This document shows positions 8,301-16,168 of a stretch of DNA of 64,000 nt, in pieces. The stretch spans positions 2,108,001-2,172,000 of the forward strand of contig OY969553.1 of the NCBI GenBank assembly GCA_963700925.1, read 5' to 3'. A program made the position numbers and the translations under genes. The DNA comes from CAWJMD01 sp963700925. GTDB lineage: Bacteria > Actinomycetota > Actinomycetes > Actinomycetales > CAWJMD01. Under the pieces are notes generated by a model. The model saw only the letters and a list, made by a program, of their open reading frames with translations, was not told where the DNA came from and made no database searches. The first letter of the stretch is position 1. The number at the start of each line of letters is the position of its first letter.

Positions 8301-11232
8301 CGACGCTGCCGTCGTTCTGCAGGTAGCGGCCGTCAGAGTCGCGGAACCAGTAGGTCAGCGAGTTGACGCCCAGGTCGTCGCTGGCCGTGCCGGTCATGGT
8401 GAAGGTCGTCGAGGCCAGGATGCTGCTGCTGGGGCCGGTGACCGAGGTCGTGGGCGTCTGGTCGGCGGTGCCGAACGACTCGAACTTCTTGGTCGCCTTC
8501 GTCGTGTCGCCCGTTCCGCCAGTGGCGGCCGTGAACGCCTGAGCCGAGACCAGCAGGTTGCGGTTGGTCGTGATGCTCGTGGCCGGCACCGAGATGCGCC
8601 AGGTGCGAGTGGTCCCCGTGCCTGGGTCGAGGGTGGCGTTGAGAGTGTTGGCGGCGCCGGCGAACGTGGTGAACGCGCCTGCGGCGTCCTGGAGGGACTG
8701 GTTGTTGCCCCGGTCCTGGACCTGCACCTGCACACGGCCGACTGTCCCGGTGGCCACTCGCGCCGTGCCGGTGATCTCGAAGGCAGTGCTGTTCTCGACG
8801 ACCCGACCCTCGATCGGGGTGGTGATCGTCGTGTCGGGAGCCGGTACCGGGAACGGCACGGTGTTGAAGTCGTAGAACGCGACGCGCCCGGTGCGCAGGC
8901 CGCCCTGGAACTGGCCGTCGCCGCCGATGAACAGACCGCGCGGCGTAGCCTCCATGGCCTTGTTGCCCTCGAACGAGTTGGAGCCGCCGGTGGGGTTCCA
9001 CTCGAGCGCCTTGCCGGTCGTCGGGCTGATGGCCGCAATGTGGTCGCGGCGGACGACCTGGTCGCCCAGGCCGTAGCCCGCGAGGCCCTGGCCGGTGCCG
9101 TAGCCGACGTTGTCGAGGCCGGGCCACGGGTCGTCGGAGCTCGGCGACTCGACGAACTGGAAGTGGCCGCCGACGTAGACGGCCTGCTCCGTGATCGCCA
9201 CCGAGTAGATGCTGTCGAAGTGCCGCGCGATCCACAGGGGCTGGACGTTGGACTCGGTGCCCGCCGGTGCGTCCATGGGGTACGCGATCACGGTGTCGCT
9301 GATCGGCGGCGCGTCGCCACCCGATCCGCTGCCCACCACGAAGTACGAGTCGTCCGGGCTGATGTCGCCGGCGTAGATGCGGGTGACGCCACCGACGCCG
9401 CCCAGGTTCTCGTCCCACAGCTGGCTGCGCCAGGGCAGCAGCTGCTTGGTCGCGGTGTCGATGAGGCCCATGCCGTAGCGGTCCTGGCCGTCGATCTGGC
9501 GGCCGGTGTGCACGACGAGCAGCTTGGTCCCGTCGTGGGTGAGCTTGAGCTGCGGCACCCCGAGCTGGCCGTTGGTGCCGATGCCACCGGAGAGCTGGTT
9601 GTCGAAGGCCAGGTCGATCGCGCCGGTGCTGGCGTTCGCTGCGGCCAGGCCGGTGCGAAGCTGGCCGTTGACGCGGGTGAACCTGCCGCCGACGTAGACG
9701 GTCGAGTTGGACGCGGCCAGCGCGGTGGCCTGGTTGTTCGTGCTCTGCGTGAAGGCGAAGGTGCTGATGGGCGCACCGGTCGTCAGGTTGAGGCTGGCGA
9801 CCTTCTGCCGTGACACCCCACCGACGGTGTTGAACGAGCCCGCGACGAACAGCTTCGTGCCGTCCGGAGTGGCCTCGACCGCGGTGACGCCGCCTCCACC
9901 GAACGTGGGCCGGAACTGCGTGTCGATCAGGCCGGTCGTCATGTTGTAGGACGCGAGGTACGGCTGGTTGATCACGGTGGTCGGGGAGATCGTGTTCTGC
10001 AGCGACGTGAAGTTGCCGGCGATGAAGACACGGTTGAGGGAGGGGATGACCTCGATGTCCCAGATCTCACCGGTGCTGATCAGCGGCGTGTTGGTCCGCG
10101 GCCGGTCCACCGCCAGCCGGGTGTGTCCCGGGGCGCCCGGCCCCGGAGGCGCTGGGGTCGACGGGCTGGCCGTCCTGGTGGCGGGCGACGACACGTTGCC
10201 GGCGGCGTCGGTGACGGTCAGGGTGACGGTCTTGGCGCCGGCGGTCGCGTAGGTGTGGGAGGCCGTGGCACTGGTGGCGGTCGCACCGTCACCGAAGTTC
10301 CAGGCGTACGACGCGATCGTGCCATCGGGGTCGTTGGAGCCCGATCCGTCCACGGTGCAGGTCAGCTGCGTGCAGATCGGGGTGGGGAAGACGGCGTTGG
10401 GCGGAGTCGGCGAGACGTGCTCGGCAGCCCTCAGGATGACGGTCCACATGGTCGCCTTGCCCACCGAGACGTTGGCGGTGGCGGTGCGAGAGGGAGACGC
10501 GCCGGCTGCGGCGGAGGGGCTGCCGGAGTCGGAGGCCACGGAGGTGATGCGTCCCGGGCCGGTACCGAGCGCGAGGGCGCGCTGGGACTGGCCTGCCGGA
10601 AGGGTCCACGCGGTCGTCCCGGACGACTTGTCAGCCCAGTAGGAGACAGCCATCGAGCCGAGGGACGCGGCGGCGGCGCCTGGGGTCGTGTGCGTGGGGC
10701 GGTTCGACGTCTCGCCGGCGCTGAAGAAGGCCTCAGTGGGGTCGGGAGTGGCCGTGCCGGAGTAGGCGAGCAGCGTCAGCGTGCTCTTGGTCACCGCCGA
10801 GTACGTGAGAGCCGCGTTCCTCCCGGCGTCGTTCGCTACAGCGACCTTGCTGTACAGGAAAGTCTGCGTGTCCGTGTTCGACTGCTGGCGGCCCTCCAGG
10901 GTCCAGCCGGCCGGAGTCGTGGCCGTCACCAGCGTGTTCGTGGTGGCGAAGAGCAGGAGCGCGTCACCGGCCAGCACCGACGCAGGGATCACGACGCGCG
11001 GATCGGCGACGACACTCGTCGTCGTGGCCTGCCCCCGGAAGACCACCGGCTTGACCGCGGCCGATGCCGGCGCGGCCGCGAGAGCGACAACACCCATCGA
11101 GGCCACGAGGCCGGCCAGCAGTGCACCGATGATGTGCTTGCGTCCGCGCATGCGGAGTCCCCCACCCTTTTCGTTGTTGGTCTGCGTGCTCGCCCACGAC
11201 CTGCTTCGGTCGTTCGCCACCGTTGTGGTCAT
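5392..11232 (-). CDS. Giant secreted PKD-repeat / beta-propeller protein (1,946 aa)
   Basis: A signal peptide (GALLAGLVASMGVVAL, then APASA) is followed by a beta-rich module of about 210 residues. One PKD domain (about 275-360) precedes a propeller-like region (about 375-745) with DUF5122-type repeats such as LFVAGSFNTVGG and VYVGGRFTRVNG. Four Ig-like modules follow, sharing a RYLQNDGS/RYLQANGS-type strand, then six C-terminal PKD domains (about 1425-1946) with WNWGDGT or similar cores. Each PKD domain has a close cysteine pair. There is no sorting signal or C-terminal membrane anchor, so it is probably released or wall-associated. The role is unknown; adhesion or polysaccharide binding is inference. 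The first ATG has AGGAG, and an ATG 27 codons later (11151) follows GGTGGGGGA; either could be the start. Confidence 0.85.
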   Translation of the reverse strand: MTTTVANDRSRSWASTQTNNEKGGGLRMRGRKHIIGALLAGLVASMGVVALAAAPASAAVKPVVFRGQATTTSVVADPRVVIPASVLAGDALLLFATTNTLVTATTPAGWTLEGRQQSNTDTQTFLYSKVAVANDAGRNAALTYSAVTKSTLTLLAYSGTATPDPTEAFFSAGETSNRPTHTTPGAAAASLGSMAVSYWADKSSGTTAWTLPAGQSQRALALGTGPGRITSVASDSGSPSAAAGASPSRTATANVSVGKATMWTVILRAAEHVSPTPPNAVFPTPICTQLTCTVDGSGSNDPDGTIASYAWNFGDGATATSATASHTYATAGAKTVTLTVTDAAGNVSSPATRTASPSTPAPPGPGAPGHTRLAVDRPRTNTPLISTGEIWDIEVIPSLNRVFIAGNFTSLQNTISPTTVINQPYLASYNMTTGLIDTQFRPTFGGGGVTAVEATPDGTKLFVAGSFNTVGGVSRQKVASLNLTTGAPISTFAFTQSTNNQATALAASNSTVYVGGRFTRVNGQLRTGLAAANASTGAIDLAFDNQLSGGIGTNGQLGVPQLKLTHDGTKLLVVHTGRQIDGQDRYGMGLIDTATKQLLPWRSQLWDENLGGVGGVTRIYAGDISPDDSYFVVGSGSGGDAPPISDTVIAYPMDAPAGTESNVQPLWIARHFDSIYSVAITEQAVYVGGHFQFVESPSSDDPWPGLDNVGYGTGQGLAGYGLGDQVVRRDHIAAISPTTGKALEWNPTGGSNSFEGNKAMEATPRGLFIGGDGQFQGGLRTGRVAFYDFNTVPFPVPAPDTTITTPIEGRVVENSTAFEITGTARVATGTVGRVQVQVQDRGNNQSLQDAAGAFTTFAGAANTLNATLDPGTGTTRTWRISVPATSITTNRNLLVSAQAFTAATGGTGDTTKATKKFESFGTADQTPTTSVTGPSSSILASTTFTMTGTASDDLGVNSLTYWFRDSDGRYLQNDGSVDDIYNTFRGTPDVVGATAATWSYEVTVPHEGEWRGSATAVDTTGQADLRSAVRDWLITSTAVAPSVTMTQPVEMTPPFAVPTLNVEPGGRMTFAGTASDDEGLKDVEISLRNSSTGENLGNDGTWGTQVSAGNFRVSPVNISGSTFNWTYTTPFNLTPGTYSFTVRATDDIGLTTSSTNQGRLSINAQFAGDLAPNATISFTAPTDESLTVNLSGTATDDIGVEFVRVSLQDRDTGRYLQANGSMAAAIAYREATLTAPNTTSTAWTLPAITLPTGGDWRFAALAFDRNQQDPSSANASYQVYPNDGPPTLSETLSQPANGATFSDGKIVVNGRAEDAPDANASIAAVQVAVVNAAGQYMSSSGTFTSTSASFRTAFLNSPGSAGSNYSYTTPVIPPGTYSVHVRAVDLRDQLSDSDPATAGDQPRISTGIVVTQPSNAAPVANFTYTCDQNVCTFDGRTSTDENAASLIYTWSFGSGQGSGSGPLPTKTYTAPSPAGVPFAVTLTVRDEWNVSSPVVTQNVTIVEPTGNVAPVPTFIQSCNGLTCSVSSAGTADPNTGDTIAYSWNWGDGTALSTGSSPSAHVYAASGSYTITLTTTDGWGKFASTTRNVVLTEPASNLAPVPTFTASCPTYTTCQMNSAGTADPDGDAFTYAWTFGDTGTSTSANPSRTYAAPGTYTITLTVRDVWGKVGTTTRDVTMTEPAGNTGPNGTFVATCTVLSCAMNSTGTVDPEGHTIKGLSWNWGDGTALSTGNSPSHAYALPGTYTITMTPTDSWNRAGAPVTREVTMAEPAGNTGPTATFTATCTTNTTCAMNAAGTVDPEGHTPLRFVYNWGDGTPDTSGTSATANHVYNVAGSYTVTLTAIDGWGRAGTPVTRTATTPAEPAGNTGPTVTFPQPVCTGLACAMSTAGTTDVHGIRGYSWNFGDGGTSTSTNPSRTYAAAGTYIITLVVTDNWGMTTTATRTVTVA

Positions 11233-11664
11233 GTGCGTGCTCCTGAATCGTTCGGTTGCGCCGGCCGAGCGCCACGGCCTGGCGTCGTTTCGCGGGATGA
11301 CACAGACCTTCTCCGCGTCGTTCGGAGACTAGGCGGGCGAGCAGGGGGTCTGTGACCAAGAGTGATTCGCTTCATACGTTCGGCCTAGTCACATCACGGG
11401 CATTTCCTCACTGACTTACGGGGTGCGACTAGACAAGCCACGCAAACACGGTCGTTATGCACGCGGTCAGCCCGATCGAGGGACGGCATCAGGCACGGCC
11501 GCAACGTCGATGCAGGCTATGGGCAGGCTCGGGGCAGGCCCCGGGTTGCCCAGGCCTGATCCGCGGGTTAGTGTCCCCGCTATATCGAGTCGATACATCA
11601 GGTCGATGTGCCGAATCGATGACGAGTCCGGACCGAAGCGACAGGGCGAACAGAGGGAGGGCTC
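11233..11664. other. 432-bp divergent intergenic region (PKD protein / PadR)
   Basis: No convincing gene lies here. The right end holds the PadR ribosome-binding site (GAGGGAGG) and an imperfect palindrome described separately. The left part must hold the promoter of the giant secreted protein. It is locally less GC-rich around 11360-11410, but no hexamer pair there was clear enough to call. Confidence 0.6.
11584..11620 (+). promoter_or_regulatory. Candidate PadR operator (16-bp imperfect inverted repeat)
   Basis: The arms ATCGAGTCGATACATC and GATGTGCCGAATCGAT, separated by five bases, match in 13 of 16 positions when one is reversed and complemented. The site lies about 45 bases before the PadR start and overlaps the TATATC sequence that could be its -10 box. 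PadR regulators usually bind such palindromes and repress their own gene; binding here is inference. Confidence 0.4.
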
Positions 11665-12246
11665 GTGGCACGTCGTGGCGACGTCCTCAACCTGGCCGTT
11701 CTCGGTCTCCTGCACGACAGCCCCCTGCACGGGTACGAGCTTCGCAAGCGGCTCTCGGCCACGCTCGGGGTGTTCCGGGCGCTGTCGTACGGCAGTCTCT
11801 ACCCCTGCCTCAAGCAGCTGCTCGCGAACGGGTGGGTCACCGAGCAGGTGCCCACTCCGTCCGCGCCCGCAGTCGCTGGTCACCCGCTGACCGGCAAGCG
11901 CGGCCGGATCGTGTACGAGCTGACGGCCGACGGCAAGGAGCACTTCACGCAGGTGCTGGCCGAGTCCGGTCCGAACACGTGGGAGGACGGCGACTTCGAC
12001 GTCCGGTTCGCCTTCTTCTCACGGCTCGACGCCGAAACCCGGCTGCGCATCCTCGAGGGCCGGCGAACCAGGCTGCAGGAGCGGCTCGACGGCGTGCGGC
12101 GGTCACTCGCCCGCGGTCGCGAGCGCTGGGACGACTACACCCTCGAGCTGCAGCGTCATGGGCTCGAGTCCGCCGAGCGCGAGGTTCGCTGGCTCGACGG
12201 GCTGATCGACTCGGAGCGCCGGGGCACACCGCCCGACGCGTCCTGA
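11665..12246 (+). CDS. PadR-family transcriptional regulator next to ino1
   Basis: This 193-residue protein has an N-terminal winged helix (residues 5-95). LGLLHDSPLHGYELRKRL, then SYGSLYPCLKQLL and a GRIVYELTADGK wing, are the family hallmarks. A C-terminal helical region (about 100-185, FFSRLDAETRLRILEGR) resembles the PadR C-terminal dimerisation domain. The GTG start has GAGGGAGG six bases upstream. It is co-directional with the inositol-phosphate synthase gene 60 bp downstream, an arrangement widely kept in actinobacteria, so control of ino1 and of itself is likely. The effector is unknown. Confidence 0.9.
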   Translation: MARRGDVLNLAVLGLLHDSPLHGYELRKRLSATLGVFRALSYGSLYPCLKQLLANGWVTEQVPTPSAPAVAGHPLTGKRGRIVYELTADGKEHFTQVLAESGPNTWEDGDFDVRFAFFSRLDAETRLRILEGRRTRLQERLDGVRRSLARGRERWDDYTLELQRHGLESAEREVRWLDGLIDSERRGTPPDAS

Positions 12247-12306
12247 CGGCCCAAAGCCACACCAAGAACCACCTCACCGAAACAGCACACACCAAGGAGA
12301 CACCAG

Positions 12307-13386
12307 ATGGGATCCGTCCGCGTCGCCATTGTCGGCGTAGGTAACTGCGCCGCCTCGCTCGTCCAGGGGGTGCACTACTACGCCGATGCCGACCCGTCCG
12401 GCTCCGTGCCCGGCCTGATGCACGTCGAGTTCGGTGAGTACCACGTCAGCGACATCGAGTTCGTCGCCGCGTTCGACGTCGATGCCAAGAAGGTCGGCTT
12501 CGACCTCAGCGAGGCCATCGGTGCCAGCGAGAACAACACGATCAAGATCTGCGACGTGCCACCGCTCGGTGTCCCCGTGCAGCGCGGGCACACCCTCGAC
12601 GGACTCGGCAAGTACTACCTCGAGACCATCGAGCAGTCGGACGCCGAGGCGGTCGACGTGGTGCATGCCCTGCGCGAGGCGAAGGCTGATGTCCTGGTCT
12701 GCTACCTGCCCGTCGGCTCTGAGCAGGCGGCGAAGTTCTACGCCCAGTGCGCGCTCGACGCGGGCGTCGGCTTCGTCAACGCCCTGCCCGTGTTCATCGC
12801 CGGCACCAAGGAGTGGGCCGACAAGTTCACCGCCGCAGGCGTGCCGATCGTGGGGGACGACATCAAGTCACAGGTTGGCGCGACGATCACGCACCGCGTG
12901 ATGGCCCGGCTGTTCGAGGACCGCGGCGTGGTGCTCGACCGCACGTACCAGCTGAACGTCGGCGGCAACATGGACTTCAAGAACATGCTGGAGCGCGACC
13001 GCCTCGAGTCGAAGAAGATCTCGAAGACCCAGGCCGTCACGTCGAACGTCGACCACGACATGGGCCGGCGCAACGTGCACATCGGCCCGTCCGACTACGT
13101 GCAGTGGCTCGACGACCGCAAGTGGGCCTACGTGCGGCTCGAGGGCCGCGCGTTCGGCGACGTGCCGCTGAACCTCGAGTACAAGCTCGAGGTGTGGGAC
13201 TCCCCGAACTCGGCCGGCGTGATCATCGACGCCGTGCGCGCCGCGAAGATCGCGATGGACCGCGGCATCGGCGGCCCGCTGCTGTCGGCGTCGTCGTACT
13301 TCATGAAGTCGCCGCCCGAGCAGTTCGAGGACACGCTCGCGAAGGAGAAGGTCGAGCAGTTCATCCGCGGGGACGTCGAGCGGTAG
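12307..13386 (+). CDS. ino1: Inositol-3-phosphate synthase
   Basis: The enzyme converts glucose 6-phosphate to 1D-myo-inositol 3-phosphate using NAD+, feeding phosphatidylinositol and mycothiol synthesis. The 359-residue length is normal for the short actinobacterial/archaeal form. An N-terminal Rossmann segment (VRVAIVGVGNCAASLVQG) is followed by the NVGGNMDFKNM block and QAVTSNV, the conserved active-site region. SGP-type residues at IGPSDYVQWLDD and the Lys of YKLEVWDSPNSAG complete the family pattern. AAGGAGA precedes the ATG. It follows padR and ends at a strong hairpin, so the two probably form a unit. Confidence 0.97.
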   Translation: MGSVRVAIVGVGNCAASLVQGVHYYADADPSGSVPGLMHVEFGEYHVSDIEFVAAFDVDAKKVGFDLSEAIGASENNTIKICDVPPLGVPVQRGHTLDGLGKYYLETIEQSDAEAVDVVHALREAKADVLVCYLPVGSEQAAKFYAQCALDAGVGFVNALPVFIAGTKEWADKFTAAGVPIVGDDIKSQVGATITHRVMARLFEDRGVVLDRTYQLNVGGNMDFKNMLERDRLESKKISKTQAVTSNVDHDMGRRNVHIGPSDYVQWLDDRKWAYVRLEGRAFGDVPLNLEYKLEVWDSPNSAGVIIDAVRAAKIAMDRGIGGPLLSASSYFMKSPPEQFEDTLAKEKVEQFIRGDVER

Positions 13387-13403
13387 ACGTCTGACCTGCT
13401 GAT

Positions 13404-13450
13404 CAACGCGGATGGTCTGGTTCCTCCGAGGGACCAGACCATCCGCGTTG
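13404..13450 (+). terminator. Terminator hairpin after ino1, conserved-tip family copy 1
   Basis: Two 21-base arms (13404-13424 and 13430-13450) pair with a single T.G wobble around a 5-base loop. The arm core is GCGGATGGTCTGG. The tip reads GGTTCCTCCGAGGGACC and recurs almost unchanged in two other hairpins in this window. The sequence after the stem continues GTTGTTG, which is only weakly T-rich. Confidence 0.85.
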
Positions 13451-13549
13451 TTGCCGCCGCCGTACCCAGGCCTCGAGCGGGCCCCGGTTGTCCACAGGCG
13501 GCGGGCGGCTCGTGGCGCGGCTGCATCTCCCCGCGCGAGCGTGGCCCCC

Positions 13550-14515
13550 ATGTCCGTTCCTCCGCGCGTTGCCCGCGACGACCGCGCGATCGCCCGCGCG
13601 GCCGGCCGCCAAGCCGGTGCCATCAGCCGGCGCCAGGCCACGGACGCGGGTGCCACGCCGAGCTGGCTGCGTTCACAGGTGACGACGGGACGATGGCAAC
13701 GGCCCTGGCCAGGGGTCTTCGTGACCTACAGCGGTCGGGCCGGCTGGTCGACCAGGGCACACGCGGCCCTGCTGTACGCCGGGCCCGATGCCGTCCTCGG
13801 GGCACAGGCGTCGGCGTACCTGCACGGGTTCGTCCGCGTCGCACCGGAGGTCATCGACGTCCTCGTGCCCGAGCGACGGCGAGTGGCGGCTCAGCAAGGC
13901 CTCGTCATCCGGCGGCGCGTGGCGCCGCAGGAGACGATCCGGTCCGCCCCGGCCCGGCTCCGGCGGGAACCCACTGTTCTCGAACTGGCCGAGTCCGCCC
14001 GCGACACCGATGCTGCGGTTGGCGTCCTGTGCGACGCGTTCCGCGTGGGTTGCGATCTCGACGCCCTGCGCCAGGCGCTCGCCGGGCGCTCTCGCGTTCG
14101 GCGTCGGCGCCTGCTCTGCGACCTGCTGGCGGTTGTCGAGGCCGGCGTCGAGTCGCCTCTCGAGTACCGGTACGACCGCGACGTCGAGCGGCCGCACGGA
14201 CTCCCCCGGTCGCAGCCGCAGCTCCGTCAGGTCGTCGGCGGACGGTGGATTCGTGCCGACCGGGTCTTCATCGGTCTCGGAACGCGCGTCGAGCTGGACG
14301 GTCGCCTCGCGCATCCCGGCGGTGCCACCGACGACGACGTGTGGCGCGACAACGGCGTGCGGATCGAGCGGCGAGAACTGACACTGCGCTACCGGTGGCG
14401 GCACATCGCCGGTCATCCCTGCGACACCGCGGTCCAGGTCGCGGCGGCGCTGGGCTCGCAAGGGTGGGCCGGCCGCCCGCGTCCGTGCGGGCCCGGATGC
14501 CCGGTCGCTGCATAG
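13550..14515 (+). CDS. Orphan AbiEi-type / DUF559-like protein
   Basis: From the ATG of MSVPPRVARDD the protein is 321 residues. Its N-terminus (about 10-55, ISRRQATDAGATPSWL) is a winged-helix domain like that of AbiEi antitoxins. The middle (about 60-180) resembles the AbiEi C-terminal region. The end (about 205-290) has ESPLEYRYD, IRADRVFI and RVELDGRLAH followed by DDDVWRDN and RYRWRHI, which match the PD-(D/E)xK-like DUF559 fold. Such combined proteins are common orphans in actinobacteria, and no toxin gene adjoins this one. The function is unknown. Matching hairpins flank it on both sides. Upstream extension of the frame runs through the ino1 terminator, so I prefer the ATG start. Confidence 0.75.
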   Translation: MSVPPRVARDDRAIARAAGRQAGAISRRQATDAGATPSWLRSQVTTGRWQRPWPGVFVTYSGRAGWSTRAHAALLYAGPDAVLGAQASAYLHGFVRVAPEVIDVLVPERRRVAAQQGLVIRRRVAPQETIRSAPARLRREPTVLELAESARDTDAAVGVLCDAFRVGCDLDALRQALAGRSRVRRRRLLCDLLAVVEAGVESPLEYRYDRDVERPHGLPRSQPQLRQVVGGRWIRADRVFIGLGTRVELDGRLAHPGGATDDDVWRDNGVRIERRELTLRYRWRHIAGHPCDTAVQVAAALGSQGWAGRPRPCGPGCPVAA

Positions 14516-14524
14516 CCCCGTGCC

Positions 14525-14573
14525 ACAACGCGGATGGTTCGGTTCCTCCTAGGGACCAAACCATCCGCGTTGT
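14525..14573 (+). terminator. Terminator hairpin, conserved-tip family copy 2
   Basis: Arms 14525-14546 and 14552-14573 pair over 22 bases with one T.G wobble and one mismatch. The arm core GCGGATGGTTCGG and the tip GGTTCCTCCTAGGGACC closely copy the ino1 hairpin. It separates the AbiEi-type gene from the convergent sigma-factor gene. Confidence 0.85.
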
Positions 14574-14600
14574 TCGCCTTACGCCCGATCGACCGGAGAC

Positions 14601-16154
14601 TTAGGGCTCCGGCGTGGGCACCGTGACGGACGCGTCGTCCTTGCCACCCGGTCCGGTGACGGCCAGCGTGAAGGTGTCGCCCTGGGCGCCGCAGGTCGAC
14701 GTCTCCCCCGACGGCGCAACCGACACCTGCTGGCCGGTCGGGTCGGTGAGCGTCGCCGTGTCGGCTCCCTCGCTCTGCCACACGAGGTCGACCGCGCGCA
14801 GCGTGGGATCTGCGCGGCAGACTCCCGTGTCGGTGATCCGGAACCCCCCGATCACCGGCGGAGGCGGCGCCGGGGTTGTGGTCGTCGTGGTCGTGGGGGC
14901 AGGTGTGGTCACCGTGACCGTCGGCGTCGGGGTCCGGGTCACGGTGGGCTTCGCCGACGCGGTCGTCGTGGTGGTGGAGGACGTCGGGAGGGTGGTCGTC
15001 GTCTCGGTCGGGGTCGCTGTCGCTCCCGTCGAGGTCTCCGACGGGGACGGGCCGGCGTCCTCTTGCGAGTCGATGGTCGGGTCGGCGGCTGCCAGGGACG
15101 GCGCGCCGTCGTCGTTGTTCAGCGCCGCGACGACGACGGCCCCGCCGCCGAGGAGCAGCACGACCGCCCCCACCAGCACCGCGGCGACCCGTCGGCGTGC
15201 ACCGTCCCCCTGCCGCGGGATCACCGGTGGCACGTGGCCCAGGGCGTCGGGGCCGCGCCCGTCCGACGAACCCTCGTCCGGGGGGAAGCCACCCGGCGCC
15301 GCGTAGGCCGGCCCCATCGGCACGTGGTGGGCGACGAGCCGGGTGGCGACGTCGTGCTGGAGTCCGGCCGGCACGACCATCAGCGGCACGGCAGCGAACA
15401 GGGCTTCGGGGCGGAGTGCCAGCTTCTGGGTCTGGGTGCAGGTCTCGCAGCCGGTCACGTGCCGGGCGATCGAGCGGACGGCGGGGGCGCCGAACTCGGC
15501 GAGCTCCCCGTCCCCGATGGCCTGGTCGAGGACCTCGCAGCCGCGGCCGCGCGTGCGCCACAGCACCCATGCACGGGCCGCCTCCGCCATCTTGCCCCGC
15601 AGCCGGTACAGCAGCTGGTGGGCGTTGTTGGGGGTGATCCCCAGCTCGACCGCGATCTCGCCGGCGCCCAGCCCGTGCCGAAGGTGCAGGTCGAGCAGGC
15701 TGGCGTCGCGCGGGCCGAGCGTGCCCGCGGCGCTCCAGACCATCTGGTGCTGCTCGGCCCGGGTCAGGTCGGCGGTCATGTCCGCGTCCGACCACTCGTC
15801 CGACCGCGACTGGGACCCTGGGCTGTCGAGCACCGCTGCGACCTCGTCGTCGTCCACCACGGCCCGGCGGTCGGCCGCGAGCCGGTTGAGCGCCCGGTTG
15901 CGGGCGATCCGGCGCAGCCATCCCCCGAACGACCCGGGCTGGTCGAGACCGGCCAGGCCCTGCCACGCCGCGAGGAACGTGTCCTGGGCGACATCGGCTG
16001 CTGCCTCGCGCTGGCGCACGATGCGGTAGGCGATGTCGTAGACCGACGGGAACCAGGCATCGAAGAGGCGCCCGAACGCCTCGGGGTCGCCGGCGCGGGC
16101 CGCGAGCACCAACTCGGTGTCACGCGCCCATCCCATCGCTCCATCGGGGGCCAC
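14601..16154 (-). CDS. ECF-type sigma factor fused to zinc motif, membrane anchor and extracellular domain
   Basis: The 517-residue chain starts as an ECF sigma factor. Region 2 is near 25-92 (YDIAYRIVRQREAAADVAQD, then GGWLRRIARNRALN) and region 4 near 140-195 (GEIAVELGITPNNAHQLLYR). HVTGCETC at 232-239 is an HxxxCxxC motif of the zinc anti-sigma type. One membrane segment (about 323-345) leads to a Thr/Pro-rich linker and a beta-rich C-terminal domain of about 90 residues with two cysteines. The architecture suggests a sigma factor held at the membrane by its own anti-sigma-like part; release by proteolysis is only inference. It is the last gene of a three-gene leftward operon. GTG is taken as the start; an ATG six codons later is possible. 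Confidence 0.8.
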   Translation of the reverse strand: MAPDGAMGWARDTELVLAARAGDPEAFGRLFDAWFPSVYDIAYRIVRQREAAADVAQDTFLAAWQGLAGLDQPGSFGGWLRRIARNRALNRLAADRRAVVDDDEVAAVLDSPGSQSRSDEWSDADMTADLTRAEQHQMVWSAAGTLGPRDASLLDLHLRHGLGAGEIAVELGITPNNAHQLLYRLRGKMAEAARAWVLWRTRGRGCEVLDQAIGDGELAEFGAPAVRSIARHVTGCETCTQTQKLALRPEALFAAVPLMVVPAGLQHDVATRLVAHHVPMGPAYAAPGGFPPDEGSSDGRGPDALGHVPPVIPRQGDGARRRVAAVLVGAVVLLLGGGAVVVAALNNDDGAPSLAAADPTIDSQEDAGPSPSETSTGATATPTETTTTLPTSSTTTTTASAKPTVTRTPTPTVTVTTPAPTTTTTTTPAPPPPVIGGFRITDTGVCRADPTLRAVDLVWQSEGADTATLTDPTGQQVSVAPSGETSTCGAQGDTFTLAVTGPGGKDDASVTVPTPEP

Positions 16155-16168
16155 AACCCTTCATCCCA

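Noticed and set aside
5827..9813. A 1,328-codon open frame on the plus strand opposite the PKD protein
   Set aside because: It is antisense to a protein with clear signal peptide and repeated domains. Its translation is Arg/Gly/Val-rich without domains, the usual by-product of GC-rich third positions.
13412..13549. Upstream extension of the AbiEi-type gene to 13412
   Set aside because: It would begin inside the ino1 terminator hairpin and adds no conserved sequence.
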